From Nephromyces sp. MM_2019 (Eukaryota > Apicomplexa > Aconoidasida > Nephromycida), in the NCBI GenBank assembly GCA_015657535.1, contig JADHZB010000800.1:1-17866 (forward strand): 17,866 nt of DNA. The letters run 5' to 3'. Shown piece after piece: positions 1 to 7,970 of this stretch; position 1 is the first letter of the stretch, and each line of letters opens with the position of its first letter. The translations under genes were made by a program, and so were the position numbers. The notes below the pieces were generated by a model. That model was given only the letters and a program-made list of their open reading frames with translations, did not search any database and was not told the DNA's origin.

Positions 1-8
1 GGAGGAAG

Positions 9-52
9 ATGAAGATAATGAAGAGAAAGAATGAAGATAATGAAGAGAAAGA
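9..52 (+). repeat. 22-bp tandem repeat, two copies, in a purine-rich tract
   Basis: The unit atgaagataatgaagagaaaga occurs at 9-30 and 31-52, and degenerates into GAA/GAT triplets up to about 135. The top strand is almost entirely purine for the first 135 bases. Similar purine tracts recur near 1480-1550 and 3340-3430. Confidence 0.85.
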
Positions 53-507
53 ATGAAGATGAAGAAGAAGCTACAAAAGAAGAAACAAAAGTAGAAAAAG
101 AAGCAACGGAGATGGAAAGAAGAAACAGAAGGAGGAAATCCAAGATAAACAATTCTCGCACACAAGCTAATAAACTTGAAACTTTTGGTTGAAAATTGTT
201 CGACACAGCGTGTGCGCGTTCTTTTCTGAGATCTAAAGGTATAGAAATCTTACGCACGCTATAAGCTTATCTCAAAGATGCTTTCTGTCAAGAGTAACCC
301 TTACTCTATCACTCTAGCCCTTTAGAGGTATATACCCCCATATAGGTCTGAGTGTGTGCAAGATGTCTCCAAGATTTCTCTCTATGTTATGCACAACAGC
401 ATCTCTCTGCTTGCTTCTCTTCCTTTACATGTCTCTGTGCATACTCAAGCCACCCTCTCTCTGTGTGCTATCACGACCCTCTCTCTACGCATAAAGCTCC
501 GTGTGTG

Positions 508-510
<3 letters not shown>

Positions 511-544
<34 letters not shown>
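511..544 (+). repeat. (GT)17 microsatellite
   Basis: A pure GT run, preceded by a short imperfect GT run at 501-508. In the sense of the zinc-finger gene (minus strand) it reads (CA)n and lies about 47 nt past the donor of exon 3, so it is probably intronic. It accounts for the Cys/Val and His/Thr open frames at 352-705. Confidence 0.95.
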
Positions 545-547
<3 letters not shown>

Positions 548-591
548 CTACCAAGCACCCCCAAACAATTATAGACACACTCCATCATTAC

Positions 592-813
592 CTGCTGCGG
601 GAATAGATGTGGAGGAACTGCAACAGACGAAGACATTCTCATGGGGCTCGGCTGCATTAACTGAGGAGGCCTCATACCACCCGCTGCTTGATGCTGAGCA
701 GACATTCCTAAGGCTGGCGCTTGGAGGTTTACATTCGGAAGAAGATGAAGAGGAGGGACGCCTATTATACAACAGCAGAATCAAAGGGCAGCGCACAGTA
801 ATGAGTAGTGATA

Positions 814-846
<33 letters not shown>

Positions 847-2662
847 CACTGAGGGAGGGTGGGTGGGTTGTGTATTATTAGTCAATCAGCAAGAGGAAGG
901 ATTGACGTGGTAGATGGTTGGGGATTGAAAGAGAAAGAAACTCACACACGGATGCGATGTATGCCCAGTGTGTTAGATTTTTTGGAATCGACTAAAAATT
1001 CACGCACATATACACACACACACAGACGTGATGGACGATTAGTATGCTAGACAGGTTGGAAGAGAAAGAAACTCACACACGTGACATATATTCCCAGTGT
1101 GTGCTAGCTACCTGACAATCGAAAAGGAACACACACACGGGATATGCGACCAGTATGCTGCAAAGCTTAGAATCCCACACACCGATGTCATGGAAGCCCA
1201 ATATGCCGCAAAGGCTAGAATCAAGAATGCACACACGCACACCTTAGTTTCTACTTTATACCAGAAAAAAGGTATCAGAGACTCAAAAGTCAATTTTAGA
1301 AAATCTGAATGGCATACATCAAAGATGGTGAGAAAAAGCCACTAATACGCACACAAGAGTGTATTTTTGCGTGTGTCAACCAACTGGAAAACACATCAAA
1401 AGTTTAGGAGGAAGGAAGCTCTACTTCATGGGTGGTGATAACCAGAAAAGTTTCATCACACACAAGCCAATGATGAAAATGAAGTTGAAGAAGATTAAAG
1501 ATAAGTTGATGAAGCTGAAGATAACTCCAAGGTGAAGATGAAGATGCTAACTTCACGACTCTCATCACTTCTTCTACTTACCAGGCAAAAAACTATTCAT
1601 GCCGGAACCCTGACGAAGCAGCTGATCTACCGTCGGATTCAGTGTAACTTGCACCCACTGCATTCTCTGCTGTTTCTTCGCGTCCTGAACGCCTGACTGC
1701 TCTTTTAGCTTCTGCTGCTTCTCAAGCATCACCTCTTGGGGGATTCCTTGCATGCCATGGATGAAGAGAAGCGTAGAATCTCTTCCACTGAGTGCATTCG
1801 GTACCTTATCTAACGTCTCCTTGTGAACCTGTGTGTGTGAGTTTAGTAATTTTATTGCATCTTTTAAGTGCTTAGCCGTTAAAACTCCAGAAACGCTAGA
1901 TTTTGGGATAATTTTGCTTTATTACGCTTTTTATAAAGTTTGAAACAACACACAAGACAAAATAATGGAGGCAATAAGACGCAAGAAATACTCCCCAAAA
2001 GGTTATGGGACACACACACAGAATGGTAAAAAAATTCCGCTGCGAATTTTTCAAGAGATTTTGGCGTAATCGAGCAAAATGTGAGAAGATTAGGGAGTGA
2101 AGTGGAGCAGCTTACCAAAATCCAGCTAATGTGTGTGTATGAAAGTGCGTGCGAATGTGTGCATGTGTGTGGGCGTGTGTGACTGCCGCCTCTCTATTAA
2201 AATGGGTGGGGCTTGGAGAGTGCAGTCAGCAATATCATCAGAATCCATAGAACATGCGTGTGTTTGAGTGACTGCATGAGTGTGCGAGTGCCTCCTGAAG
2301 TTTTTTCCAGCCTCTCGCTTAATAGAAAAGGTCTATAAAAAAGATTAGTCCTTCCCCCAAATACTGATGAAACTCCACATCAAAAAAGCTCATCTTCATC
2401 CAAGAAATCCACACACCAACACACCCCCCCTATTCGACATATCTCTGTGATGATGCAACCCGATAAAACTCATTTTGCCTTCACACACCTGTTGCATGTG
2501 GACTGCCAATCCTGAGGCACTGTCCAGCTTTCTGGTACATTCCAAGCACTTGAAATGCTTAGCTTTTTGATGTTGTACCAGTACCTTATCGTCATCAAAT
2601 TCCCGATCGCAATAGTAGCAAAACGGCTTGAAATCGCTAGCGTGACGCTTCTTCCTTCCCAT
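592..2662 (-). CDS. SUF4/ZNF207 (BuGZ)-type double C2H2 zinc-finger protein, three exons, 3' end not found
   Basis: Exons on the minus strand are 2662-2489, 1828-1582 and 761-592; the reading frame stays open across both joins (phases 0 and 1), giving 197 residues so far. The start is the ATG at 2662 ([20 protein letters not shown]); an upstream in-frame GTG is not a eukaryotic start. Finger 1 uses C15, C18, H31, H36 and contains [22 protein letters not shown], the family hallmark. Finger 2 uses C39, C42, H55 and H60; H60 is supplied by exon 2 ([19 protein letters not shown]). Exon 2 continues into [11 protein letters not shown], matching the conserved GMQGIP segment of plant SUF4 and animal ZNF207. 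Exon 3 is Pro/Met/Gln-rich ([10 protein letters not shown] to [11 protein letters not shown]), as in the family's low-complexity tail. Relatives are nuclear: SUF4 regulates transcription in Arabidopsis, and ZNF207/BuGZ binds Bub3 and microtubules in animals; no GLEBS motif is visible here. Exon 3 ends at a CAG|GTAATG donor, so a last exon must lie below 592, perhaps outside the window. Family assignment is secure; the exact function is inferred. Confidence 0.9.
814..849 (+). repeat. (CA)n microsatellite with one G interruption
   Basis: An alternating AC run broken once by G at 840. It lies in intron 2, about 50 nt upstream of the acceptor of exon 3 in the gene's sense direction, where it reads (GT)n. 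With the (GT)17 at 511-544 it brackets exon 3 with complementary repeats. Confidence 0.95.
920..1240 (+). repeat. Degenerate repeat family inside intron 2
   Basis: The block gaaagagaaagaaactcaca (927) followed by cccagtgtgt (963) recurs about 130 bp later at 1058 and 1093. Shorter relatives follow: the cagtatgctgcaaagcttag stretch near 1151 and its variant caatatgccgcaaaggctag near 1199. The copies are clearly related but diverged, with CA runs between them, suggesting repeated slippage or duplication within the intron. Confidence 0.65.
1829..2488 (-). other. Intron 1 of the SUF4/ZNF207-like gene (660 nt)
   Basis: The donor is CAG|GTGTGTGA at 2488 and the acceptor is CACACAG| ending at 1829. 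A good branch-point match, TTACTAAAC, lies at 1841-1849 on the sense strand, close to the acceptor, and the spacer is CA repeat rather than a pyrimidine tract. Joining these sites restores the second zinc finger and the conserved VHKET segment, which supports the boundaries strongly. The donor-proximal part carries GT-rich sense sequence (around 2401-2425) and the acceptor half carries CA-rich sense sequence (around 2120-2300 and 1830-1840). Confidence 0.85.
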
Positions 2663-3522
2663 CTTCACACGAGCTTTTTATAGGTTTCCAGCAAAGAATA
2701 GTGTTCCTGAGTCTGCCGTCAGAATGCAAAAAAAAGTAGGAAAATAATGAATTTGTGTGCGTTTTTTCACTTTGAAGAAGAAAAAGTGGTGAAAAGGAAG
2801 TTTATAAATAGAAAATCCAGCAAAAATCAGGATTTCGCAATGGCAGCAGCTTTTGCAGGAGGATGAAACTATCTGATAATTTATTTTTTGGTATCAAAAG
2901 GGCACTAATAATACTATCCCTGGAGGAACGAGGCAAAAAAAAAGTCGTGTGTGAACTCTAATTTTGCACTAGACACTGAAGATTAGGTTTTTGTCCTTCT
3001 AGTTCTGCTTATCGCGCTTGTTCTGATGCCGCTAGCTCTTCTGCTAATTCTGCTTCTTTTTCTTCTTCTTCTTCTTTTTCTGTTTCCTCCGTAATCCCTG
3101 CGGCTTCTGGTGACATGCTTCTGGCACGTCCAATTCTTCTTCATTTAAATCCCATAGATCACCACCAGGCTTGCCCCCATATATTATTTCGTAGAATTTG
3201 AAATGAGCGCCAAATTAGTTACTTCTTCTTTGCGCTCCGAAAAAAAGTAACAAAATCCATCAAACGTGATTTACCTTCTAACAAATTTAAGTAAATGAAT
3301 ACACACACGCGTAGCATGAGGTGGAATTTTGAAAGGAATTCAAAAGAAGACGAAGCTGAAGATCAAAAAGATTAAGAAGATCAAGACGGAGAAGACGAAG
3401 AACAAAAAAATGAAGAAGATGAAGATCGATACAAAAATCAAAATGCACAAACTCTAAAAACAAGATTTCTAATTTATTGATACGGCTTCTGTATAATCTC
3501 TTCTAAGTTATTCTTCACTACA

Positions 3523-3819
3523 TTAACCAACCACGAAATAATCAAATTTAATCCCATCATTTTCTACAGAAATATTCAAAAAAACCAAACGCACACAAAA
3601 AGCCTCCTCCCCCAATATATAACGCAATTCAAGAGCAATTTTGAGCCGATCTGATACAAAATCAGATACTACCATCAAAACAGGACACACCAGCACAAAT
3701 CGTTGAAAAATCGCATAAAATTGACAACTTTCATCAGAAAAAACAAGAAAAAGATTTGAAAATTTCCCAACAAAATCTTCAAAAGAAAACCACCGCAAAA
3801 GCACAATAACATGTTCCAT
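3523..3819 (-). CDS. Possible small hypothetical protein (98 aa), weak
   Basis: The frame opens with an ATG (MEHVIVLLRWFSFEDF) and runs 98 codons. It is rich in Phe, Val and Leu, which is what an antisense reading of an A-rich region gives by chance. No motif or family is recognised. A 7+6 bp imperfect hairpin lies just upstream at 3844-3883. It could be a first exon or a spurious frame; I lean to spurious. Confidence 0.2.
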   Translation of the reverse strand: MEHVIVLLRWFSFEDFVGKFSNLFLVFSDESCQFYAIFQRFVLVCPVLMVVSDFVSDRLKIALELRYILGEEAFCVRLVFLNISVENDGIKFDYFVVG

Positions 3820-3843
3820 TAATAGATTGTGTACAAAAGTAAA

Positions 3844-3883
3844 TAGCGAATTATCTGATTAAAAATGTTTAATCAAATCGCTA
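3844..3883. repeat. Imperfect inverted repeat
   Basis: Inner arms GATTAAA/TTTAATC (3857-3863 and 3868-3874) have a 4-nt loop. Outer arms TAGCGA/TCGCTA (3844-3849 and 3878-3883) are separated from them by an asymmetric internal loop. No function is evident. Confidence 0.6.
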
Positions 3884-5176
3884 AACTAAAGCATAGATGG
3901 AGAAGATATACATACACATACACCACAAGAGCCTGCAAAAACCTAAAAAAAATCCCGTCAACCCATTCTCCCCGCATTAACCACTAGCGATTTGAAGAAG
4001 ATGTAGATAAAGAGAGTAACAATGCAAAAGAAACTAACCCCCCCACTCTAGAAACCTCTTCTAAGTGCTTCATATACAATCAATCCTCTTCAAAAAGAAG
4101 AACAATCTTCCTCCCTCTGTGGATTGCAGTGATGGCTACTCAAGAAGAGGATGAAAAAGAGACTTTCAAAAAGGTGAAAATGCTTTCCCAAATTTCATTA
4201 AGTGGCGAAGAAGGAGTTGCTGGCTGGTAAGCAGTGCGCTTAAAGTCGAGAGTTGATGAGTTAACACCTGAGAAACTGAAGTGAAAAGGTAAGATGCAAA
4301 TCGAGAGAGGTACAAAGAGGAATAGAAAGACGTATATAGTATTGCCTAGTTGCTATATATATACAGCATCTACTCAAAGTGTGTGTATATAGTATCTATC
4401 TACCATTTTTATAGCTTAACCATCCACCTAGATTTATATGTATACATAAAATCCAAGCCAAGCTTAGTACTTCTACCACGTGTGATAGGCAATATAACAC
4501 ACACACATTCTACATTTTGAAAATATGTAAGCAAGTACATAGCCCAAGCAAATCTCAATATGTAAGTGGTTGCTTAACTCACTTGCTTAGATTGCTTAGC
4601 TTAACTAGCTTGCTCACTTAACTTACCTAGCAGTTAGAAATTGAGTCTCAAAACGTATACATATCAAAATGCCTAGAGTATTGATTTTATAAACTTCTCT
4701 CAATACATGCATGCTATCATACACTGTACACACACATCTTCATTCTCATTACTGTATACTACTTCACGCTTTCTCACGCTGAAAAGCTATAAACTAGTGA
4801 GAATAGCTCCTGTTAATAGGTAGTAGCGAAGATTTGTCTCATTGAAGCCCATTGAGTCTCTGAAAGGCTACCTGCAGTTACTGCTGCAGATTCCACACTC
4901 TTTATCTTTGCTATCTAGTGTTTTAATTTCTATAATAAAGGCTTCGATATACGCTTTGTTTCCTCCTTCATACTATGATGCTAGTAGAATATCTGGATAC
5001 TATCGCACGCAATTTTTATAGTTTTTTTTATGGTGTAAAAAGTAGAACTTTACGAGATATGCATAGAATTGATGGTCTAATACTTTTATGGGAGTGCATT
5101 TAGTATAGGACAAGCACTTAGATTGTGTGTCTACGCTGAAACTTACCTAGTAGAGAGATGAATTAGCTTTAAAAAC

Positions 5177-5373
5177 GCACACACACACACACACACACGA
5201 ACACACACACGAACACACACACGAACACACACACGAACACACACACGAACACACACACGAACACACACACACGAACACACACACACGAACACACACACGA
5301 ACACACACACGAACACACACACACGAACACACACACGAACACACACACGAACACACACACACGAACACACACA
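5177..5373 (+). repeat. (CA)n minisatellite with GA markers and a 38-bp higher-order pattern
   Basis: A CA run is punctuated by 14 GAA interruptions, with G at 5199, 5211, 5223, 5235, 5247, 5259, 5273, 5287, 5299, 5311, 5325, 5337, 5349 and 5363. Spacings are 12 (five times), then 14, 14, 12, 12, 14, 12, 12, 14. The array therefore mixes 12-bp and 14-bp units, and its right part shows a 14-12-12 (38 bp) higher-order period. Minus-strand frames reading Cys-Val-Phe/Arg repeats across it are artefacts of the repeat. Confidence 0.95.
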
Positions 5374-5723
5374 AAATGCCCTCTACCCAACTCCACAGTA
5401 CTAGCCAGTTTCTAGTGTCCAATAACTCCTATCATCCTCCCAATCGTTTACAATGCATTTCTTTTTCGCGGAAAATAAAGTATTCGCAGTATGAAAGCCA
5501 ATTCGACTACTCTCGTCCGTGTATTGTCCATGATTGATCTCATTCATGTTTTTTAATATTTCCCTCTTTAATGTATAACGATGGTTCCACTCTTATGACA
5601 TGCAAATATGCTTTCCGACAATGCTATGTAGTTCCGAAAAGTAGTGTATGTACACTCAAGATTCCAGCTTATGACTCCTAAATGATATGAATGTGATTTT
5701 TTGACGCAAAGCTGCTCGGCTCA
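5374..5723. other. Upstream region of the IspE gene
   Basis: Non-coding, AT-rich. An in-frame TGA at 5694-5696 precedes the ATG at 5724 with no Met between, so the IspE frame cannot be extended further unless an upstream exon exists. I see no clear TATA box or initiator. Confidence 0.5.
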
Positions 5724-7349
5724 ATGAAGAATTTCCATAGTGGGATTCTGAGGGTGGTTCCCGGCAGCATTATCTTCAATTTGTGTCTAGTGATAAGTTT
5801 AATGAGAGTCCCCGATTGCGACGATGTCCTTTCACCGCGATTTCTAATGCGTCATGGAGCAAGCTTTGGTGTTTGCTCGAAAGATGCGGGAATTTCACTT
5901 TATGAAGAGGCTGGTAATGTTCCACTATCACGGAGGTTAATCTTTGGTATTCTAACAAGTTACAGGGTCTCTTCATCAGAAAAGCCATCGAAATCAAGTG
6001 CCAATGCCACCGTTTTTCCTCACAAAAGGAAGTTTAGTTCGATTCAGCGTACTCTGCCAGCTATGCTAGTACCAAAGGAAACTAAGAGCGGAAGCTCTTC
6101 TACTGTAACACACAAGAGCAAAACATTCTTTTCTCCTGCAAAGGTGAACCTTTTCCTGCGTATTCTGGGCCGCAGAAAAGTAGATGGTTTTCATGAGCTT
6201 TCTTCAGTCTTTCATACCATAAGCCTCGGTGATTTCCTAACGTTTTCCTTCATGCACGATGACTCAAAGCTGCGCACATGCATTGGAAGTAAGATAATAG
6301 GCTTACAGCGGATATTCATGCGCGCTCTGCGTGACACGGTGAATTCCTATAAAGCAGCAGAGACCTCCTCTTCCGCCTCAAAGATGGAAACTAATAACTT
6401 AACATCTTGTGATGGTGTCTTCAATGATAGGAAGGCAGATACACTAACTTACGAGTCGCCTTATGAGGGGGTTAAAATACCCACTGACGACTCAAATCTA
6501 ATACTGAGAGCAATTGCAATATTCCGTTCTTATACTGGTATAAAGTTTCCGCCGGTGAGGGTTCATCTGATCAAGAACGTTCCTCCCATGGCAGGCTTAG
6601 GTGGCGGATCAAGTAATGCTGCTACTACGCTTTACGCGATAAACTGCTTAACTGGAAAACCTCTTACTGAGGAGCAGCTCTCATTTCTCGCCGCTCAGCT
6701 CGGATCTGACGTTCCTTTTTTCTTCTCGTACGGAAGCGCCCTTTGTACTGGAAGAGGTGAGGAAGTGAAGTGCATAAAACCTAATTTATCACAGTATTTA
6801 TCTACTGATAATAAGCTTTTGATTCTGAAGCTTCCATTAGGCTTAAGCACCCCAAAAGTATACAAAGGAATGGCATTAGAAGAATGTAGCAGATTTCCAC
6901 CGGAGCTGTTGCTGCAATGCATGTTAAATGGAAGTGAAAAGCGCTCCTTTTTGGACTACTCGGATGAGCAAGGCACTGCAGGAAACTTGAGCAAATTGCC
7001 AAACTTGGAGAATAGCAAAAGAAACCCCACAACGGTTTCTACCACACTCCTTAGAAGGAGTGAAACGGCTGGTTTTCCCTTTATCAATGATTTGGAGCCA
7101 CCAGCTTTCAGGATTGCTCCAGAGTTAAAGGCTCTTAAAGAATACCTTTTAGGCGTGCTTAGGATGCCTTACGTGATGATGTCAGGCAGTGGTTCCTCCA
7201 TGTTTGCTATCGGGAAAGTTGATGATACCAAAATCAGGAAGATCATAAAAGATTGGGATGGGATTGTATGCCATCAATGTAATTTTATAACTAGACCCAA
7301 AGGTTCCTGGTATGAGATTGATACGCCCGCAAGCAAGGCAGAATCATGA
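5724..7349 (+). CDS. ispE: 4-diphosphocytidyl-2-C-methyl-D-erythritol kinase (IspE), plastid-targeted form
   Basis: A single uninterrupted frame of 541 residues, ATG to TGA. IspE phosphorylates the 2-hydroxyl of CDP-methylerythritol with ATP, the fourth step of the MEP isoprenoid pathway. GHMP-kinase hallmarks are in order: SPAKVNLFLRI at 137-147 with catalytic K140; the glycine-rich ATP loop PPMAGLGGGSSNAA at 287-300; LGSDVPFFFS at 326-335 with catalytic D329; and the third motif MMSGSGSSMFAIG at 485-497. NDLEPPAF (455-462) and the C-terminal NFITRPKGSWYEI resemble plant enzymes. Bacterial IspE is near 280-310 residues. The excess is an N-terminal leader of about 130 residues, an insertion at about 176-254 rich in Ser/Thr/Lys, and another near 400-450. 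The leader has a short hydrophobic run at 16-27 (IIFNLCLVISLM) followed by a Ser/Lys/Arg-rich stretch, consistent with plastid import and possibly with a bipartite signal plus transit leader; that part is inference. Confidence 0.96.
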   Translation: MKNFHSGILRVVPGSIIFNLCLVISLMRVPDCDDVLSPRFLMRHGASFGVCSKDAGISLYEEAGNVPLSRRLIFGILTSYRVSSSEKPSKSSANATVFPHKRKFSSIQRTLPAMLVPKETKSGSSSTVTHKSKTFFSPAKVNLFLRILGRRKVDGFHELSSVFHTISLGDFLTFSFMHDDSKLRTCIGSKIIGLQRIFMRALRDTVNSYKAAETSSSASKMETNNLTSCDGVFNDRKADTLTYESPYEGVKIPTDDSNLILRAIAIFRSYTGIKFPPVRVHLIKNVPPMAGLGGGSSNAATTLYAINCLTGKPLTEEQLSFLAAQLGSDVPFFFSYGSALCTGRGEEVKCIKPNLSQYLSTDNKLLILKLPLGLSTPKVYKGMALEECSRFPPELLLQCMLNGSEKRSFLDYSDEQGTAGNLSKLPNLENSKRNPTTVSTTLLRRSETAGFPFINDLEPPAFRIAPELKALKEYLLGVLRMPYVMMSGSGSSMFAIGKVDDTKIRKIIKDWDGIVCHQCNFITRPKGSWYEIDTPASKAES

Positions 7350-7755
7350 ATAGTTAAGCTAAAGCTGATGAAGACATGCATATAATAGGTAAATTCTTAA
7401 AAATCGTATGAAGTTTTTTAGTCCTTCAATAGAGCGAAAAACTCTCTTCTTTTTTTTTTCTTCATAATGACTGGCATGAAATTGAACAGTTAAAGGAAGA
7501 AACTGTCGTTTGAAGGTGTTTTTTGTAAAATTTGAATTCCTTGTGGCGATTTGCTTGTCATATTAAGGTACTTCAAACTTGATTTAATTTGTTTAAAGTA
7601 TGTGTGAAAAGCTCAGTTGTAAGCTTTTATATGAGTTGCCTCGGATGCAGCTGGGGGGTAACATGTGCTTACGTGCAGTATCATGATGCCGAATATTCTC
7701 TACGCCGGTTGAAGATGATTTTTTATGTCTTTTAGTTGGGCTGAAGACTTGGGAT

Positions 7756-7970
7756 AAGTCACACCCAGAGTTTGCTATATTGGCAGCAACACTACCACAC
7801 TCAACAGTGTTAAGCAAAAGCTTAGGCTCCCGCCTTTGAACTGCAAAGAAAGTAGCCTATAGTAAGCCGCACCCACCCTCCGCTATATATTGGTGGCAAC
7901 ACCACCACACTCTACAGTACTAAGCACTACCCCAAGCTTCCCACGTTAAACGGCAAAGAAAACAGCTTGT
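7756..7970 (+). repeat. Imperfect tandem duplication, about 108-bp unit
   Basis: Copy 1 starts near 7756 (aagtcacaccca) and copy 2 near 7864 (aagccgcaccca). Shared landmarks keep the same order: gctatat, ggcagcaacac/ggtggcaacac, accacactc, acagt, ttaagca/taagca, aagctt, gcaaagaaa. Divergence is substantial, so the duplication is old. Confidence 0.8.

Larger units (their letters stand above)
1..591. other. Stretch without an assigned exon; probably intron 3 or 3' part of the zinc-finger gene
   Basis: It holds the purine-rich repeats (1-135), an AT-rich middle with no long frame, and the GT microsatellite (501-544). On the minus strand the gene leaves exon 3 through a GTAATG donor at 591. Several AG acceptors exist near 440-490, but each opens only a short unconserved frame (about 20-25 codons), so I do not assign exon 4. 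Confidence 0.5.
762..1581 (-). other. Intron 2 of the SUF4/ZNF207-like gene (820 nt)
   Basis: The donor is CCTG|GTAAGTAG at 1581 (canonical GTAAGT) and the acceptor is TATAATAG| ending at 762, with a pyrimidine-leaning stretch before it (about 768-790). The join gives P-G-V-P-P in frame. A small extra exon inside this interval cannot be excluded. The intron contains (CA)n at 814-849 and a family of degenerate repeats between about 920 and 1240 built around 'gaaactcacacacgg…cagtatg'. A purine-rich GAA/GAT stretch lies near 1470-1545. Open frames here (for example 1097-1345 plus) are repeat-derived and not credible genes. Confidence 0.7.
2663..5176. other. Long stretch without a convincing gene
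   Basis: AT-rich sequence with mononucleotide runs, a CTT-rich tract (3050-3085), a purine tract (3340-3430), scattered short CA/GT runs (for example 3300, 4380, 4497, 4728) and repeated 'ttgctta' motifs (4530-4640). Weak coding-like islands are a minus-strand F-rich frame at 3523-3819, an acidic/Lys-rich minus-strand stretch around 3009-3220 and a short plus-strand frame at 4132-4226 ending at a GTAAGC donor-like site. None shows a recognisable family. A TATAAAAAG motif at 2674-2682 is too close to the ATG at 2662 to be a usual TATA box for that gene. Confidence 0.5.

Noticed and set aside
352..881. Frames with His-Thr or Cys-Val repeats around the dinucleotide tracts
   Set aside because: They read through GT/CA microsatellites. 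Only the minus-strand part at 592-761 is kept, as exon 3 of the zinc-finger gene.
2674..2682. TATAAAAAG as a TATA box for the zinc-finger gene
   Set aside because: It lies only about 12-20 bases before the ATG, so a start site about 30 bases downstream would fall inside the coding region.
3009..3220. Minus-strand acidic/Lys-rich peptides (SPEAAGITEETE... and GGKPGGDLWDLNEEELDVPE...)
   Set aside because: Both are short, lie in a GAA-rich tract that biases composition in every frame, and lack splice sites that would join them to a gene.
3340..4285. Reassignment of TAA to a sense codon, suggested by several good-looking frames containing TAA
   Set aside because: IspE and the 1,478-codon frame contain no internal TAA, and the large frame ends at TAA, so the standard code is simpler.
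5177..5373. CRISPR-like array
   Set aside because: The units are simple CA repeats with GA markers and no unique spacers, and the window is eukaryotic.
5143..5422. Three overlapping minus-strand frames rich in Cys-Val-Phe/Arg
   Set aside because: They are translations of the (CA)n-GA minisatellite in three frames and have no independent coding support.
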